Shown here piece by piece: positions 1 to 5,909 of a DNA stretch of 5,909 nt; the first letter of the stretch is position 1; each line of letters begins with the position of its first letter. Position numbers and translations under genes: made by a program. Origin of the DNA: Bacteroidales bacterium (GTDB lineage Bacteria > Bacteroidota > Bacteroidia > Bacteroidales > UBA932); contig JAKSKC010000085.1 in assembly GCA_024401945.1 (NCBI GenBank), positions 1 through 5,909 of the forward strand, read 5' to 3'. A model generated the notes under the pieces. That model was not told the origin of the DNA and made no database searches. It saw only the letters and a program-made list of their open reading frames with translations.

Positions 1-1058
1 CACCGTCAGATGTCACGGTATCTACGGTAGCCAGGATCATTTCAGAACTTCCGCTCGGACACGAACATCTGGACGAAGTCTATGAGGCGGTGAATTCCTC
101 TTCCGGAAACGGTTTCGACGAGGAATATATGATGGACAACCTTTTCCGGGCTCCCGGAAGCGGCGTGGGGTCATCCGGGGAGACCAAGGCGACATCATAT
201 GAAACCCCTCTCAGGGATCTGTTCTCAGAGTATCTGCGGGAAAACATGTCCACGAAGGGCGGTGAATCAGATGTGGAAGCCTATATCAACGCTATGATAG
301 AATCAGGCATGCAGATATACTGGCCTTACAGTGAGGACTGGGACGGAGAGTCATTCCCCGTAGTGACGTTTGACCCGGGATATGGGGCCGAAACCAATCT
401 GGGGTACGAGATAAGCATGACAGCAGATGGAGCCAGGGTGGTCAAAACTGTCCTTGTCGATGAAGCCCTGGCCATGCAGAGACCCGTGTGGGTCATAAAC
501 ACCAATGATGACAGCGCATATACGCCCCTTGATTTCTACATCAAGGAAAGCAAGGGCGGGGAGGAGGCTGCACCGTCTTCCGAAACAGGGGCAAGATTGA
601 TCATCAGGAACTTCACGGCATTACGGAACTATGATACATGGTTCGGCGGGGCATCCGAGTTCTTCGTGAAGTGTGGGGCCGTGGACGGTTTCAAGGCCGA
701 AACGGACGCAGACCTCAAACTATATACACCGAAGGTTACGGATTTCATGCTGGTGGTGAAACGCAAGCAGATAGGACGCAGCATACCTCTGGATGCAATA
801 ATCCTCACCGACCTCACCGATCAGATGGAGACACTTGCATTCCTTATAGTTGAAGATGACGGAGGTACTTCAACAAGTTGGAAATGTGAAGCAACCGTCA
901 AATACAATTCGAAGGCTTACGGTTTCGATGTCGATATTCCGTATAAGGACAAGGACGACATTGTATGGCGCGGTCAGCTGGGGACCTCTTTCTTCAGCAA
1001 GACCTCGCCTACTGAAGGACGTTTCGGAGACGTCAAAGTCACTTTTCAACTGCGCTGA
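1..1058 (+). CDS. Hypothetical protein, 3' part (5' end outside window)
   Basis: The frame is open from base 3 to the TGA at 1056-1058, giving 351 visible residues. There is no in-frame stop before the left edge, so the GTG at 90 is very unlikely to be the start and the gene begins outside the window. I do not recognise a named domain. The visible part has an acidic, Ser/Gly-rich stretch (about 90-210), then a segment reading QIYWPYSEDWDG (about 312-347) followed by FPVVTFDP, then a region that looks rich in beta strands (about 590-1055). Only two cysteines are visible, and there are no membrane segments. From memory, similar YWPYSE-type segments occur in uncharacterised Bacteroidales proteins, often lipoproteins. 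The N-terminus that would show a lipobox is missing, so export is a guess. It converges on and overlaps the U32 gene by 20 bases. It is clearly coding; its function is unknown. Confidence 0.85.
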   Translation, partial: PSDVTVSTVARIISELPLGHEHLDEVYEAVNSSSGNGFDEEYMMDNLFRAPGSGVGSSGETKATSYETPLRDLFSEYLRENMSTKGGESDVEAYINAMIESGMQIYWPYSEDWDGESFPVVTFDPGYGAETNLGYEISMTADGARVVKTVLVDEALAMQRPVWVINTNDDSAYTPLDFYIKESKGGEEAAPSSETGARLIIRNFTALRNYDTWFGGASEFFVKCGAVDGFKAETDADLKLYTPKVTDFMLVVKRKQIGRSIPLDAIILTDLTDQMETLAFLIVEDDGGTSTSWKCEATVKYNSKAYGFDVDIPYKDKDDIVWRGQLGTSFFSKTSPTEGRFGDVKVTFQLR

Positions 1059-2793
1059 CGGTCATTTCGCACTTGGCGCAGTCAAATCCCAGGGCGAACT
1101 TCCTGCCGTTGTTGGTGAGGAATAGCGGTCCTGACGCCCCGGCTCCCTGGAGTTTCGGGCACATGCCAAGTTCGTAGCGTATGCAATACCTGCTGCGCAT
1201 CAGTTCTTTTCCCGGAAGTGTCTCATCCTTGCCTGCATCCTGTACGGTTCTGTTACCTGCAGGCATGATGTTCCTGTTGCATGGCAGGCAGTCCAGATCG
1301 TCGGCTACAAGACGGCGTATGCTGTTGATGGTGGACGTACTCAGCAGAGGCAGGCAGTTTCCGGCCGTATCCACGGTGAGTTCCTCCAGGTGGAAGTTGT
1401 AGTGACCGCTGCGTTTTGACAGCTGCTCATGCAGCATTGCCTCGGCCCTTTCCCTGTTCTCGGCTACTTCGAGGTCTGTTTTGAAAGGAGAGACGATAGT
1501 CCTGCCATCTTCGGATATCGCCTTGATGTCAATGTTGAATCTGCCATGGATATGCACCGAGAGGCTGACTGCGATTTCTCGTCTGCAGGTCTGGGTCTCA
1601 AGGGCTTTTTCGAATGCCTGGTTGATGTTCCGGTACAAGGTGGTGCCTTCGTGCAAGTCACTGACTTCCTTGCATTCGATTTTCAATCCGTTGCAGACAT
1701 CACCACGGAATCCGGTCACACCGTCCCTGGTGGCGAAAGCGAATCCGTCTCCGTTGCGGAGAATCAGTCCCGGCTTTGAAGGCTTGACGGTGAGTTCGAG
1801 CGCATGGGTGTCCTTGCGTCGGATACGGCAGACGGTCCCTATGGCTTCCCCCATGGATTTGGGAGCATCCATTGATGACCATTTCCCCCGTTTTCCGTCA
1901 AGGAACAGTTCTGTGTATCCGCGGTTGAAAGTCTTGTCGGTATCAGGGGTGAAACCCGCAGTCACATGCCCGAAGGATGCCCTGCGGTATTTGTCGGGAT
2001 ATCTGCTGACAAGTGCGTTCAAGGCCAGGTCGTAGTCCCTGACCACGTTCTTGACATAGGATGCGTTCTTCAGACGTCCTTCAATCTTGAAGGAGGAGAC
2101 ACCGGCTTCCGCGAGGTCTTCAAGGCGGTTCTTCAGATTGTAATCCTTCAGGGACAGCAGGGCCTTGTTGCGTACCAGCACCTTCCCTGATGCATCTGTG
2201 AGGTCATAGAGTGACCGGCATGCCTGGATGCATTCCCCCCTGTCCGCGCTTCTTCCGTCCACGAATTCGGACATACGGCAGTCTCCGCTGTAGCAAACGC
2301 ACAGAGCACCGTGAACGAAGAATTCCACTTCGCAGTTCACTGCGCAGCATATCTCCCTGACCGTTTCCAATGGGAGTTCCCTTTCGAGAATTATCCGGGA
2401 GCATCCGAGGGATTCGTACAGACGTGCCCTTTCCACATCCCGTATGGCACATTGAGTTGAGGCATGCAGGGGAACCTTGATATCCTCCCATCCTGCGATC
2501 CGCCTGTCCCTGATGATAAAGGCATCTGCACCTGCTTCCTGCGCAGCGAGCATCTGCCTGTGGGCTTCTTCCAGTTCATCATCCCTGATGACTGTGTTGA
2601 AGGTTACGAATATCCTGGCCCCGAACTTGTGCGCGTATGCGCATAATCCGGCGATGTCTTCAAAGCCGTTGCCTGCAGCCTTCCTTGCCCCGAAGTCCGG
2701 ACCGGCGATATATACGGCATCGGCACCGCAGTCGATGGCTGCGATGCCGATTTCCATATTTCTGGCCGGGGCCAGAAGTTCAAGCGTTGTCAT
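1039..2793 (-). CDS. U32 family peptidase-like protein, probable RlhA-type RNA hydroxylase
   Basis: This is a complete 584-residue protein from ATG (2791-2793) to TGA (1039-1041). The N-terminal half fits the U32 barrel: LELLAPARN at the start, then AVYIAGPDFGAR (about 27-38). Residues 157-175 match the full U32 signature E-x-F-x2-G-[SA]-[LIVM]-C-x4-G-x-C-x-[LIVM]-S, and RGECIQACR (186-193) follows. Cys165, 172, 188 and 192 are placed like the Fe-S ligands known in U32 relatives. Residues about 409-501 resemble the DUF3656 region of E. coli RlhA, which makes 5-hydroxycytidine in 23S rRNA; TrhP is a tRNA-modifying relative. The tail adds C537-x7-C545 and C572-x2-C575, plus a CLPC pair at 502-505, perhaps a second metal site. 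Peptidase is the family's historic name, and a cytoplasmic RNA-modification role is inferred from relatives. The exact substrate (rRNA or tRNA) cannot be told. The start overlaps the TPR gene stop. No signal peptide. Confidence 0.95.
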   Translation of the reverse strand: MTTLELLAPARNMEIGIAAIDCGADAVYIAGPDFGARKAAGNGFEDIAGLCAYAHKFGARIFVTFNTVIRDDELEEAHRQMLAAQEAGADAFIIRDRRIAGWEDIKVPLHASTQCAIRDVERARLYESLGCSRIILERELPLETVREICCAVNCEVEFFVHGALCVCYSGDCRMSEFVDGRSADRGECIQACRSLYDLTDASGKVLVRNKALLSLKDYNLKNRLEDLAEAGVSSFKIEGRLKNASYVKNVVRDYDLALNALVSRYPDKYRRASFGHVTAGFTPDTDKTFNRGYTELFLDGKRGKWSSMDAPKSMGEAIGTVCRIRRKDTHALELTVKPSKPGLILRNGDGFAFATRDGVTGFRGDVCNGLKIECKEVSDLHEGTTLYRNINQAFEKALETQTCRREIAVSLSVHIHGRFNIDIKAISEDGRTIVSPFKTDLEVAENRERAEAMLHEQLSKRSGHYNFHLEELTVDTAGNCLPLLSTSTINSIRRLVADDLDCLPCNRNIMPAGNRTVQDAGKDETLPGKELMRSRYCIRYELGMCPKLQGAGASGPLFLTNNGRKFALGFDCAKCEMTVSAVEK

Positions 2794-2795
2794 TA
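2791..2795 (-). other. TAATG stop/start overlap between TPR and U32 genes
   Basis: On the minus strand the TAA stop of the TPR gene (2793-2795) shares its last base with the ATG of the U32 gene (2791-2793). The sequence just upstream (CACCCTTTA) has no good Shine-Dalgarno match. The arrangement implies one transcript, with U32 translation probably started by ribosomes finishing the TPR gene. It also fixes the U32 start, because the N-terminal LELLAPARN motif follows directly. Confidence 0.85.
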
Positions 2796-3722
2796 AAGGG
2801 TGTCGAGGACTTTCTTGGCCTCAGGTCCGAACTTAGGATCCTTGAGAGCCTTGGTGTAGAACTCCTTTGCCTTTCCGTTGTTCTTGGCCTGCTGGTAGAG
2901 AGCGCCGAGGGTATAGGCAATCTGGCCTGCATTCTTTGCATCCGGAGCAACCTCGAGGTATTTCTCGAAATACTTGATTGCATCGTTGTTCTTGCCTGAA
3001 AGCTGAGAAGCCTGGGCTGCGATCTGGTATGCCTGGGCATTGTCACCGTATTCGCAGGTCTTGAGGGCTGAAGCGACTGCATCAGCGTACTTCTTCTCCT
3101 TGAGTGCGGCGGCGGCAGCCTTGAGGTTGATATTGGAAAGCTGCTTCTTTGCATTCTCCTCCTGTCCGTTGGCAGCGGCCTGCTCGTAAGCGGCTATTGC
3201 ACCTGCGGTGTCACCGGTCCCGGCAAGAGCCTGTCCGAGACGGAGGGCTGCCATGCCGTTGGTGGCGTCAGCATCGAGGATCTGCTTGTAGAAACCTGCG
3301 GCGCCTGCGAAATCCTTTGCCTGAAGGAGATTGTTGCCCTGTGAAAGGAGAACCTGTGGGATCAGGCCGTTTATTTCTTCAAGGTCGTCTGCCGCTTCGA
3401 ATTTCTCAGCGGAAGCCTTGGCGTCGTTAAGTTTGTCAAGGGCGCCTGCGAAATCCTTATCCTTGATGAGGTCCTTTGCGATTGCAAGCTTGATTGTAGG
3501 GATGTATTTCTTGCAATTACCGAGGACTTCCTGTCCTTCCTCTCCGAGAGCTTCCGCTACGGTGAGAGCCTGCTCGAATGAAGCGAGGGCGGCCTCTTTC
3601 TCACCATTGTTGAGGGCTTCAGCGGCTGCGTTGTAAAGCTCTGTCGCCTGGTTGAGGTCCTGGGCGAATACCATTGAAGATGCAAGCACGGCGGCTGCGA
3701 GTGTCACAAATAATCTTTTCAT
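2793..3722 (-). CDS. Exported tetratricopeptide-repeat (TPR) protein
   Basis: This is a 309-residue protein. I chose the ATG at 3720-3722 over an upstream in-frame ATG at 3884: it opens directly into a classic signal peptide (MKR, hydrophobic core, cleavage after VFA at residue 20). The 54 extra residues of the longer form would cross the promoter region and the divergent gene's start. The mature protein is Ala/Lys-rich and helical, with about six TPR-like units, near 23-56, 80-107, 125-154, 156-188, 228-260 and 266-298. The clearest are the unit around AAGFYKQIL, the one at AIKYFEKYLEVAPDA, and the last, GQIAYTLGALYQQAK. There is no lipobox cysteine, so it is probably periplasmic. TPR arrays bind other proteins or peptides, but no enzymatic domain is present and the partner is unknown. 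It is the first gene of an operon with U32. A repeated KDFAGA coding stretch marks two of its repeats. Confidence 0.93.
   Translation of the reverse strand: MKRLFVTLAAAVLASSMVFAQDLNQATELYNAAAEALNNGEKEAALASFEQALTVAEALGEEGQEVLGNCKKYIPTIKLAIAKDLIKDKDFAGALDKLNDAKASAEKFEAADDLEEINGLIPQVLLSQGNNLLQAKDFAGAAGFYKQILDADATNGMAALRLGQALAGTGDTAGAIAAYEQAAANGQEENAKKQLSNINLKAAAAALKEKKYADAVASALKTCEYGDNAQAYQIAAQASQLSGKNNDAIKYFEKYLEVAPDAKNAGQIAYTLGALYQQAKNNGKAKEFYTKALKDPKFGPEAKKVLDTL
3300..3317 (-). repeat. 18-base direct repeat, copy 1 (within TPR gene)
   Basis: This stretch is identical to 3441-3458. It encodes KDFAGA at residues 136-141 of the TPR protein, in the same frame as the other copy. The two copies lie 141 bases (47 codons) apart, so recombination between them would delete 47 residues without a frameshift. 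It most likely reflects shared descent of TPR units. Confidence 0.8.
3441..3458 (-). repeat. 18-base direct repeat, copy 2 (within TPR gene)
   Basis: Second copy of the stretch at 3300-3317, encoding KDFAGA at residues 89-94 of the TPR protein. Identity ends at both flanking bases. Confidence 0.8.
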
Positions 3723-3760
3723 ATCAATGTGCTTTAAATTGTTCGTGTACCTATAGGATG

Positions 3761-3768
3761 CAAAAATA
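3761..3768 (-). promoter_or_regulatory. Putative -7 element for the TPR-U32 operon
   Basis: Read on the minus strand this is TATTTTTG, an exact match to the Bacteroidota -7 consensus TAnnTTTG. It would place transcription start near 3755 and leave a leader of about 33 bases before the TPR ATG. No good TTTG is seen at the expected -33 position (about 3788-3793), but that element is often weak. The region is AT-rich, so chance matches are possible. Confidence 0.5.
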
Positions 3769-3782
3769 ATAAAAAATGTTGT

Positions 3783-3790
3783 TAAATTTG
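3783..3790 (+). promoter_or_regulatory. Putative -7 element for the M16 gene
   Basis: TAAATTTG matches the Bacteroidota -7 consensus TAnnTTTG exactly. The predicted transcription start, near 3796, leaves a short leader of about 14 bases before the ATG at 3810. No clear -33 TTTG lies at 3758-3763. It is the only plausible rightward match in the gap between the two divergent genes. Confidence 0.5.
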
Positions 3791-3809
3791 TGCTAAATAA
3801 AAATATGTT

Positions 3810-4925
3810 ATGACAATATCCCTTAAGCATATTCCGTGCCTGATTGCACTTTTGCTCCTTCCCTTTGCTCTTGGAGGGCAGCAATTGTCATCTTTCGGTA
3901 AGGCGGGCGAGATTACGGACGGCGTGCTTCCGAACGGGATATCCTATTATCTTGTCCAGAACAAATCATTCAAAGGGACTGCTGATTTCTCCCTTGTACA
4001 GCAGGGGGAGCCGGATGTCCGGGCAGCACGCGGAGCATTGAAGTCAGCCACTCATTTCGGTGACCGCAGTCCTCTCCGTTTCCTTGCCGACCATGGCGTG
4101 GCCTATTCGGAAAAAGGCCTTGTCTCATATCTCCCCGCTTCGACGAGATTCGATTTCCGCAATGTCCCTGTATATGATGAGGCTGTCGCCGACTCCACTC
4201 TCATGCTGCTGTTCGACATTGCCGGTTCAAATCCATATTCGCAGGCGGTGGTGGTCAGCGGAGACATCAATCCGGCTTCCACACTGGAGCGTATGAAGAT
4301 GTTCTCCATGATGGTCCCGCGCCGGGAAGCGGCTCCTGCCGTAGCATACCAATGGGGGCCGCGTGACAGCATCCGCTGGTGCGTCACCAGGAATCTGTCC
4401 GATAATGTCGCGGTCATAAACCTGATTTACAGTACGGAGCGGATCGCCAAAGAGAACCTTGGCACTGCCGTGCCTGCAGTCATGAAGGCGTATTCTTCGG
4501 AACTCGGCATTGTCCTGAGGAAAAGGCTGTCCTCGGCTTTCAGGAGCGCCGGAGTCCCTCTGGCGGATTTCCGTTACAGTTATTATGACAGTTCGTATGG
4601 CCCTGATGACGAAAGGTACAGGATTTCGGTCTATACGGCCGCATCCCGCCTGGAGGAGGCTACGGAGATTGTCGCATCGGTGCTGGGAGGATTGGACAGA
4701 TCAGGAGCCACCCTTGAGGAACTGCAGTCGGCCCGGATCGAACTTTTGCCGGAGCTGCGCGGCGTCAGGAAGAAATATCGTACTCCGAATCCGGTTTTCG
4801 TTGACAAGTGCATATCTTCATATCTATATGGGACCAGCCTTGCATCCGACGATGCGATCAGGGATTTCCTTTCGCAGAAGAAACTTTCAGATGACAAGGA
4901 ACTCCTGTGCGCAACCTTACTTTGA
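3810..4925 (+). pseudogene. M16 (insulinase-like) homologue, 5' part before a frameshift; zinc site absent
   Basis: This frame encodes 371 residues. The ATG start is followed by a signal peptide with hydrophobic core CLIALLLLPFALG (residues 10-22), so the product is exported. M16 hallmarks follow: LPNGISYYLVQN (40-51), VVVSGDINP (147-155), and an M16_C-like domain (about 185-355) with YRISVYTAASRLEEATEI. Active M16 enzymes have HxxEH about 35 residues after LxNG, but here that stretch reads RGALKSATHFGDRSPL. Only about 100 residues separate LPNG from the GDI motif, where active members have roughly 170, so the segment carrying the third zinc ligand is also missing. The protein is therefore probably non-catalytic. 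The frame ends in ELLCATLL then TGA, while homologous sequence continues in another frame, so this is the front of one broken gene. A sequencing or assembly error is a real alternative. It is divergent from the TPR-U32 operon. Confidence 0.85.
4895..4925 (+). other. Frameshift junction in the M16 gene
   Basis: The upstream reading frame stops at TGA 4923-4925. The downstream M16 frame is open only from 4895, because it has a TGA at 4892-4894, so any single shift must fall in this 31-base interval. The change equals one base lost, two gained, or any deletion of 3n+1 bases. Typical relatives seem to have a helix (of the type FNxFASALL) between the DDKEL and NLTLRI motifs. It is not visible here, so a deletion of about 40 bases is possible. 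Confidence 0.75.
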
Positions 4926-5909
4926 GGATTGATGTGCCTATGGATGCGGCAGATCCGGAAGGACTCGTTCCTGTCTTCGCCGCATCATGGGAGAAGGACG
5001 CTCCGCAGTCCTGGAGCCCGGCTGCCCTGCCTGACGCTGACAAACTGCCTCTCTATACGGCTTTGGAGAAAATCAAATTGCGCGGAGAGTCTCCGGATCC
5101 TATTTCGGGAGGGAAGATATGGACATTCTCCAACGGAGTGAAGGTGGTGTTCAAGAAGACCCCTGGCACAGGCACGTTCGATTATGGCCTGATGTTGCGC
5201 GGAGGTTATGCCGATGTCCCCGATCTCATCCCGGGAGAAGCTGTGTTCGTGTCCGATATGCTTGCCAACAGCAGGATCGCAGGACTGCCAGGAAGGGATT
5301 TCCGTGAGTCAGTGTCCACCAGCGGAATCAGTATGGATATGTCGGTCGGCCTTTCTGATCTCAGGATTACCGGTTCGGCTCCCAAGGATAAGATTCAGAC
5401 CCTCGTTTCCGTCCTGCTCTCCGTGGCTCGCGACCGCCAGCCGGACAATGATGGGTTCGACTATTGGCTGCGTACAGAAAAACTCCGCCACGATATGATA
5501 TCCCTGTCGCCACGTGACATGAATTCCCTCATGGATGGATTCATGTATCCGGATTACAAGTTCTCCGGTCTCAGGGATGCCTCTGTGGTGGGGAATGATT
5601 TTGCCGACAGGTGTGAAAGATATTTTGCCCGTCAGTTCTCAAAGGTGAATGACGGTGTGTTCGTGATTGTGGGCGATCTTGAAGAGGAGACCTTGAAGAA
5701 ACTGCTCTGCCGTACGTTCGGAGATTTCCGTACGCAGCAGAAGATTGCGCACCGCCCGGGAGTAAGCAAACCTGTGATTTCAGGTAATTCGAACCATATC
5801 GCCGAGGCTGTTCCCGGAACGGTGGGCGGCAGTGAACTTGGAGCCAGCCTGGCTCTGTCTTCCGATATTCCGTTCACACTTCCGAACTTCATGTCCTTCA
5901 AGGTGGCTT
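4895..5909 (+). pseudogene. M16 homologue, continuation after frameshift (3' end outside window)
   Basis: This frame is open for about 338 codons to the right edge with no stop. It begins with the end of the first half's C-terminal domain (NLTLRIDVP, then a stretch ending in ASWEKD), then a hinge region (about 5010-5110), then a second M16 half: GGKIWTFSNGVKVVFKKT (about 5108-5161), FVIVGDLEEETLKKLL (about 5660-5707), and the start of a last domain after 5790. No HxxEH is present in this half, as is usual for the second half of M16 proteins. If translated alone, ATG 4940 is the first ATG in this frame, 15 bases past the upstream stop, so reinitiation is conceivable. The product would then lack a signal peptide and the split would cut through a domain. 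I therefore treat it as one gene with the preceding part, about 700 codons visible. Confidence 0.85.

Noticed and set aside
90..92. GTG as the start of the left-edge gene.
   Set aside because: The frame is open for 29 more codons upstream to the window edge, with no sign of a promoter or leader before the GTG, so the gene most likely starts outside the window.
1429..2999. Several plus-strand open frames of about 60-184 codons opposite the U32 and TPR genes.
   Set aside because: They are antisense to strongly supported proteins, with no family resemblance or leader signals, and are expected by chance in GC-rich coding DNA.
3723..3884. A 54-residue N-terminal extension of the TPR protein from an ATG at 3884.
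   Set aside because: It would bury the signal peptide, and it crosses the AT-rich promoter region and the start of the divergent M16 gene. The ATG at 3722 begins a textbook signal peptide.
4920..4926. CTT TGA at the end of the first M16 part, the same slippery codon and stop used in the prfB (RF2) +1 programmed frameshift.
   Set aside because: A +1 shift here reads GAG GAT and then meets TGA at 4930-4932. The M16 continuation needs the -1 frame, and I see no slippery heptamer for -1 shifting in the allowed interval.
4895..4945. A natural split of the M16 protein into two separately translated subunits.
   Set aside because: The break lies before the last strand and helix of the first half's C-terminal domain rather than in the hinge at about 5010-5110, and the second part would lack a signal peptide. 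A frameshift fits better.
4929..5307. Two short plus-strand open frames at 4929-5141 and 5119-5307.
   Set aside because: They are out of frame with the clear M16 sequence covering the same bases and show no recognisable features.

Overview
The window looks like a piece of a Bacteroidales-type (Bacteroidota) chromosome of moderate GC content. Three things support this. The only real intergenic gap carries two matches to the Bacteroidota -7 promoter element TAnnTTTG. Starts lack obvious Shine-Dalgarno sequences. The proteins (a long U32 protein with a cysteine-rich tail, an exported TPR protein, a two-half M16 homologue with a signal peptide) are of kinds familiar from this order. The genus cannot be fixed from this sequence. 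Coding density is very high, and I see no tRNA, rRNA, CRISPR array, insertion sequence or phage gene.

Layout, left to right. (1) 1-1058, plus strand: the 3' part of a protein of unknown function, open to the left edge. (2) 1039-2793, minus strand: a complete U32-family protein (584 aa) with the full U32 cysteine signature and a C-terminal region like that of RlhA-type RNA hydroxylases. Its 3' end overlaps gene 1 convergently by 20 bases. (3) 2793-3722, minus strand: an exported, alanine-rich TPR protein (309 aa). Its stop overlaps the U32 start as TAATG, so the two genes form one translationally coupled operon. (4) 3723-3809: an AT-rich divergent promoter region with a -7 element facing each way. 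(5) 3810 to the right edge, plus strand: a secreted M16 (insulinase/pitrilysin-like) homologue that is broken by a frameshift near 4895-4925 and runs off the window.

How they fit together: the TPR and U32 genes are probably transcribed together from the leftward promoter, pairing an envelope scaffold protein with a cytoplasmic RNA-modification-type enzyme. No functional link between them is evident. The M16 homologue is transcribed the opposite way. Its first half lacks the HxxEH zinc site, and the segment expected to carry the third zinc ligand is missing. This suggests a non-catalytic member that may act with an active partner elsewhere, or a decaying gene, given the frameshift.

The most useful points to check are the M16 frameshift (real mutation or assembly error), the apparent loss of its zinc site, the mutually overlapping divergent promoters, and the extra C-terminal cysteine cluster of the U32 protein. 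I see no clear evidence for a new multi-gene system.
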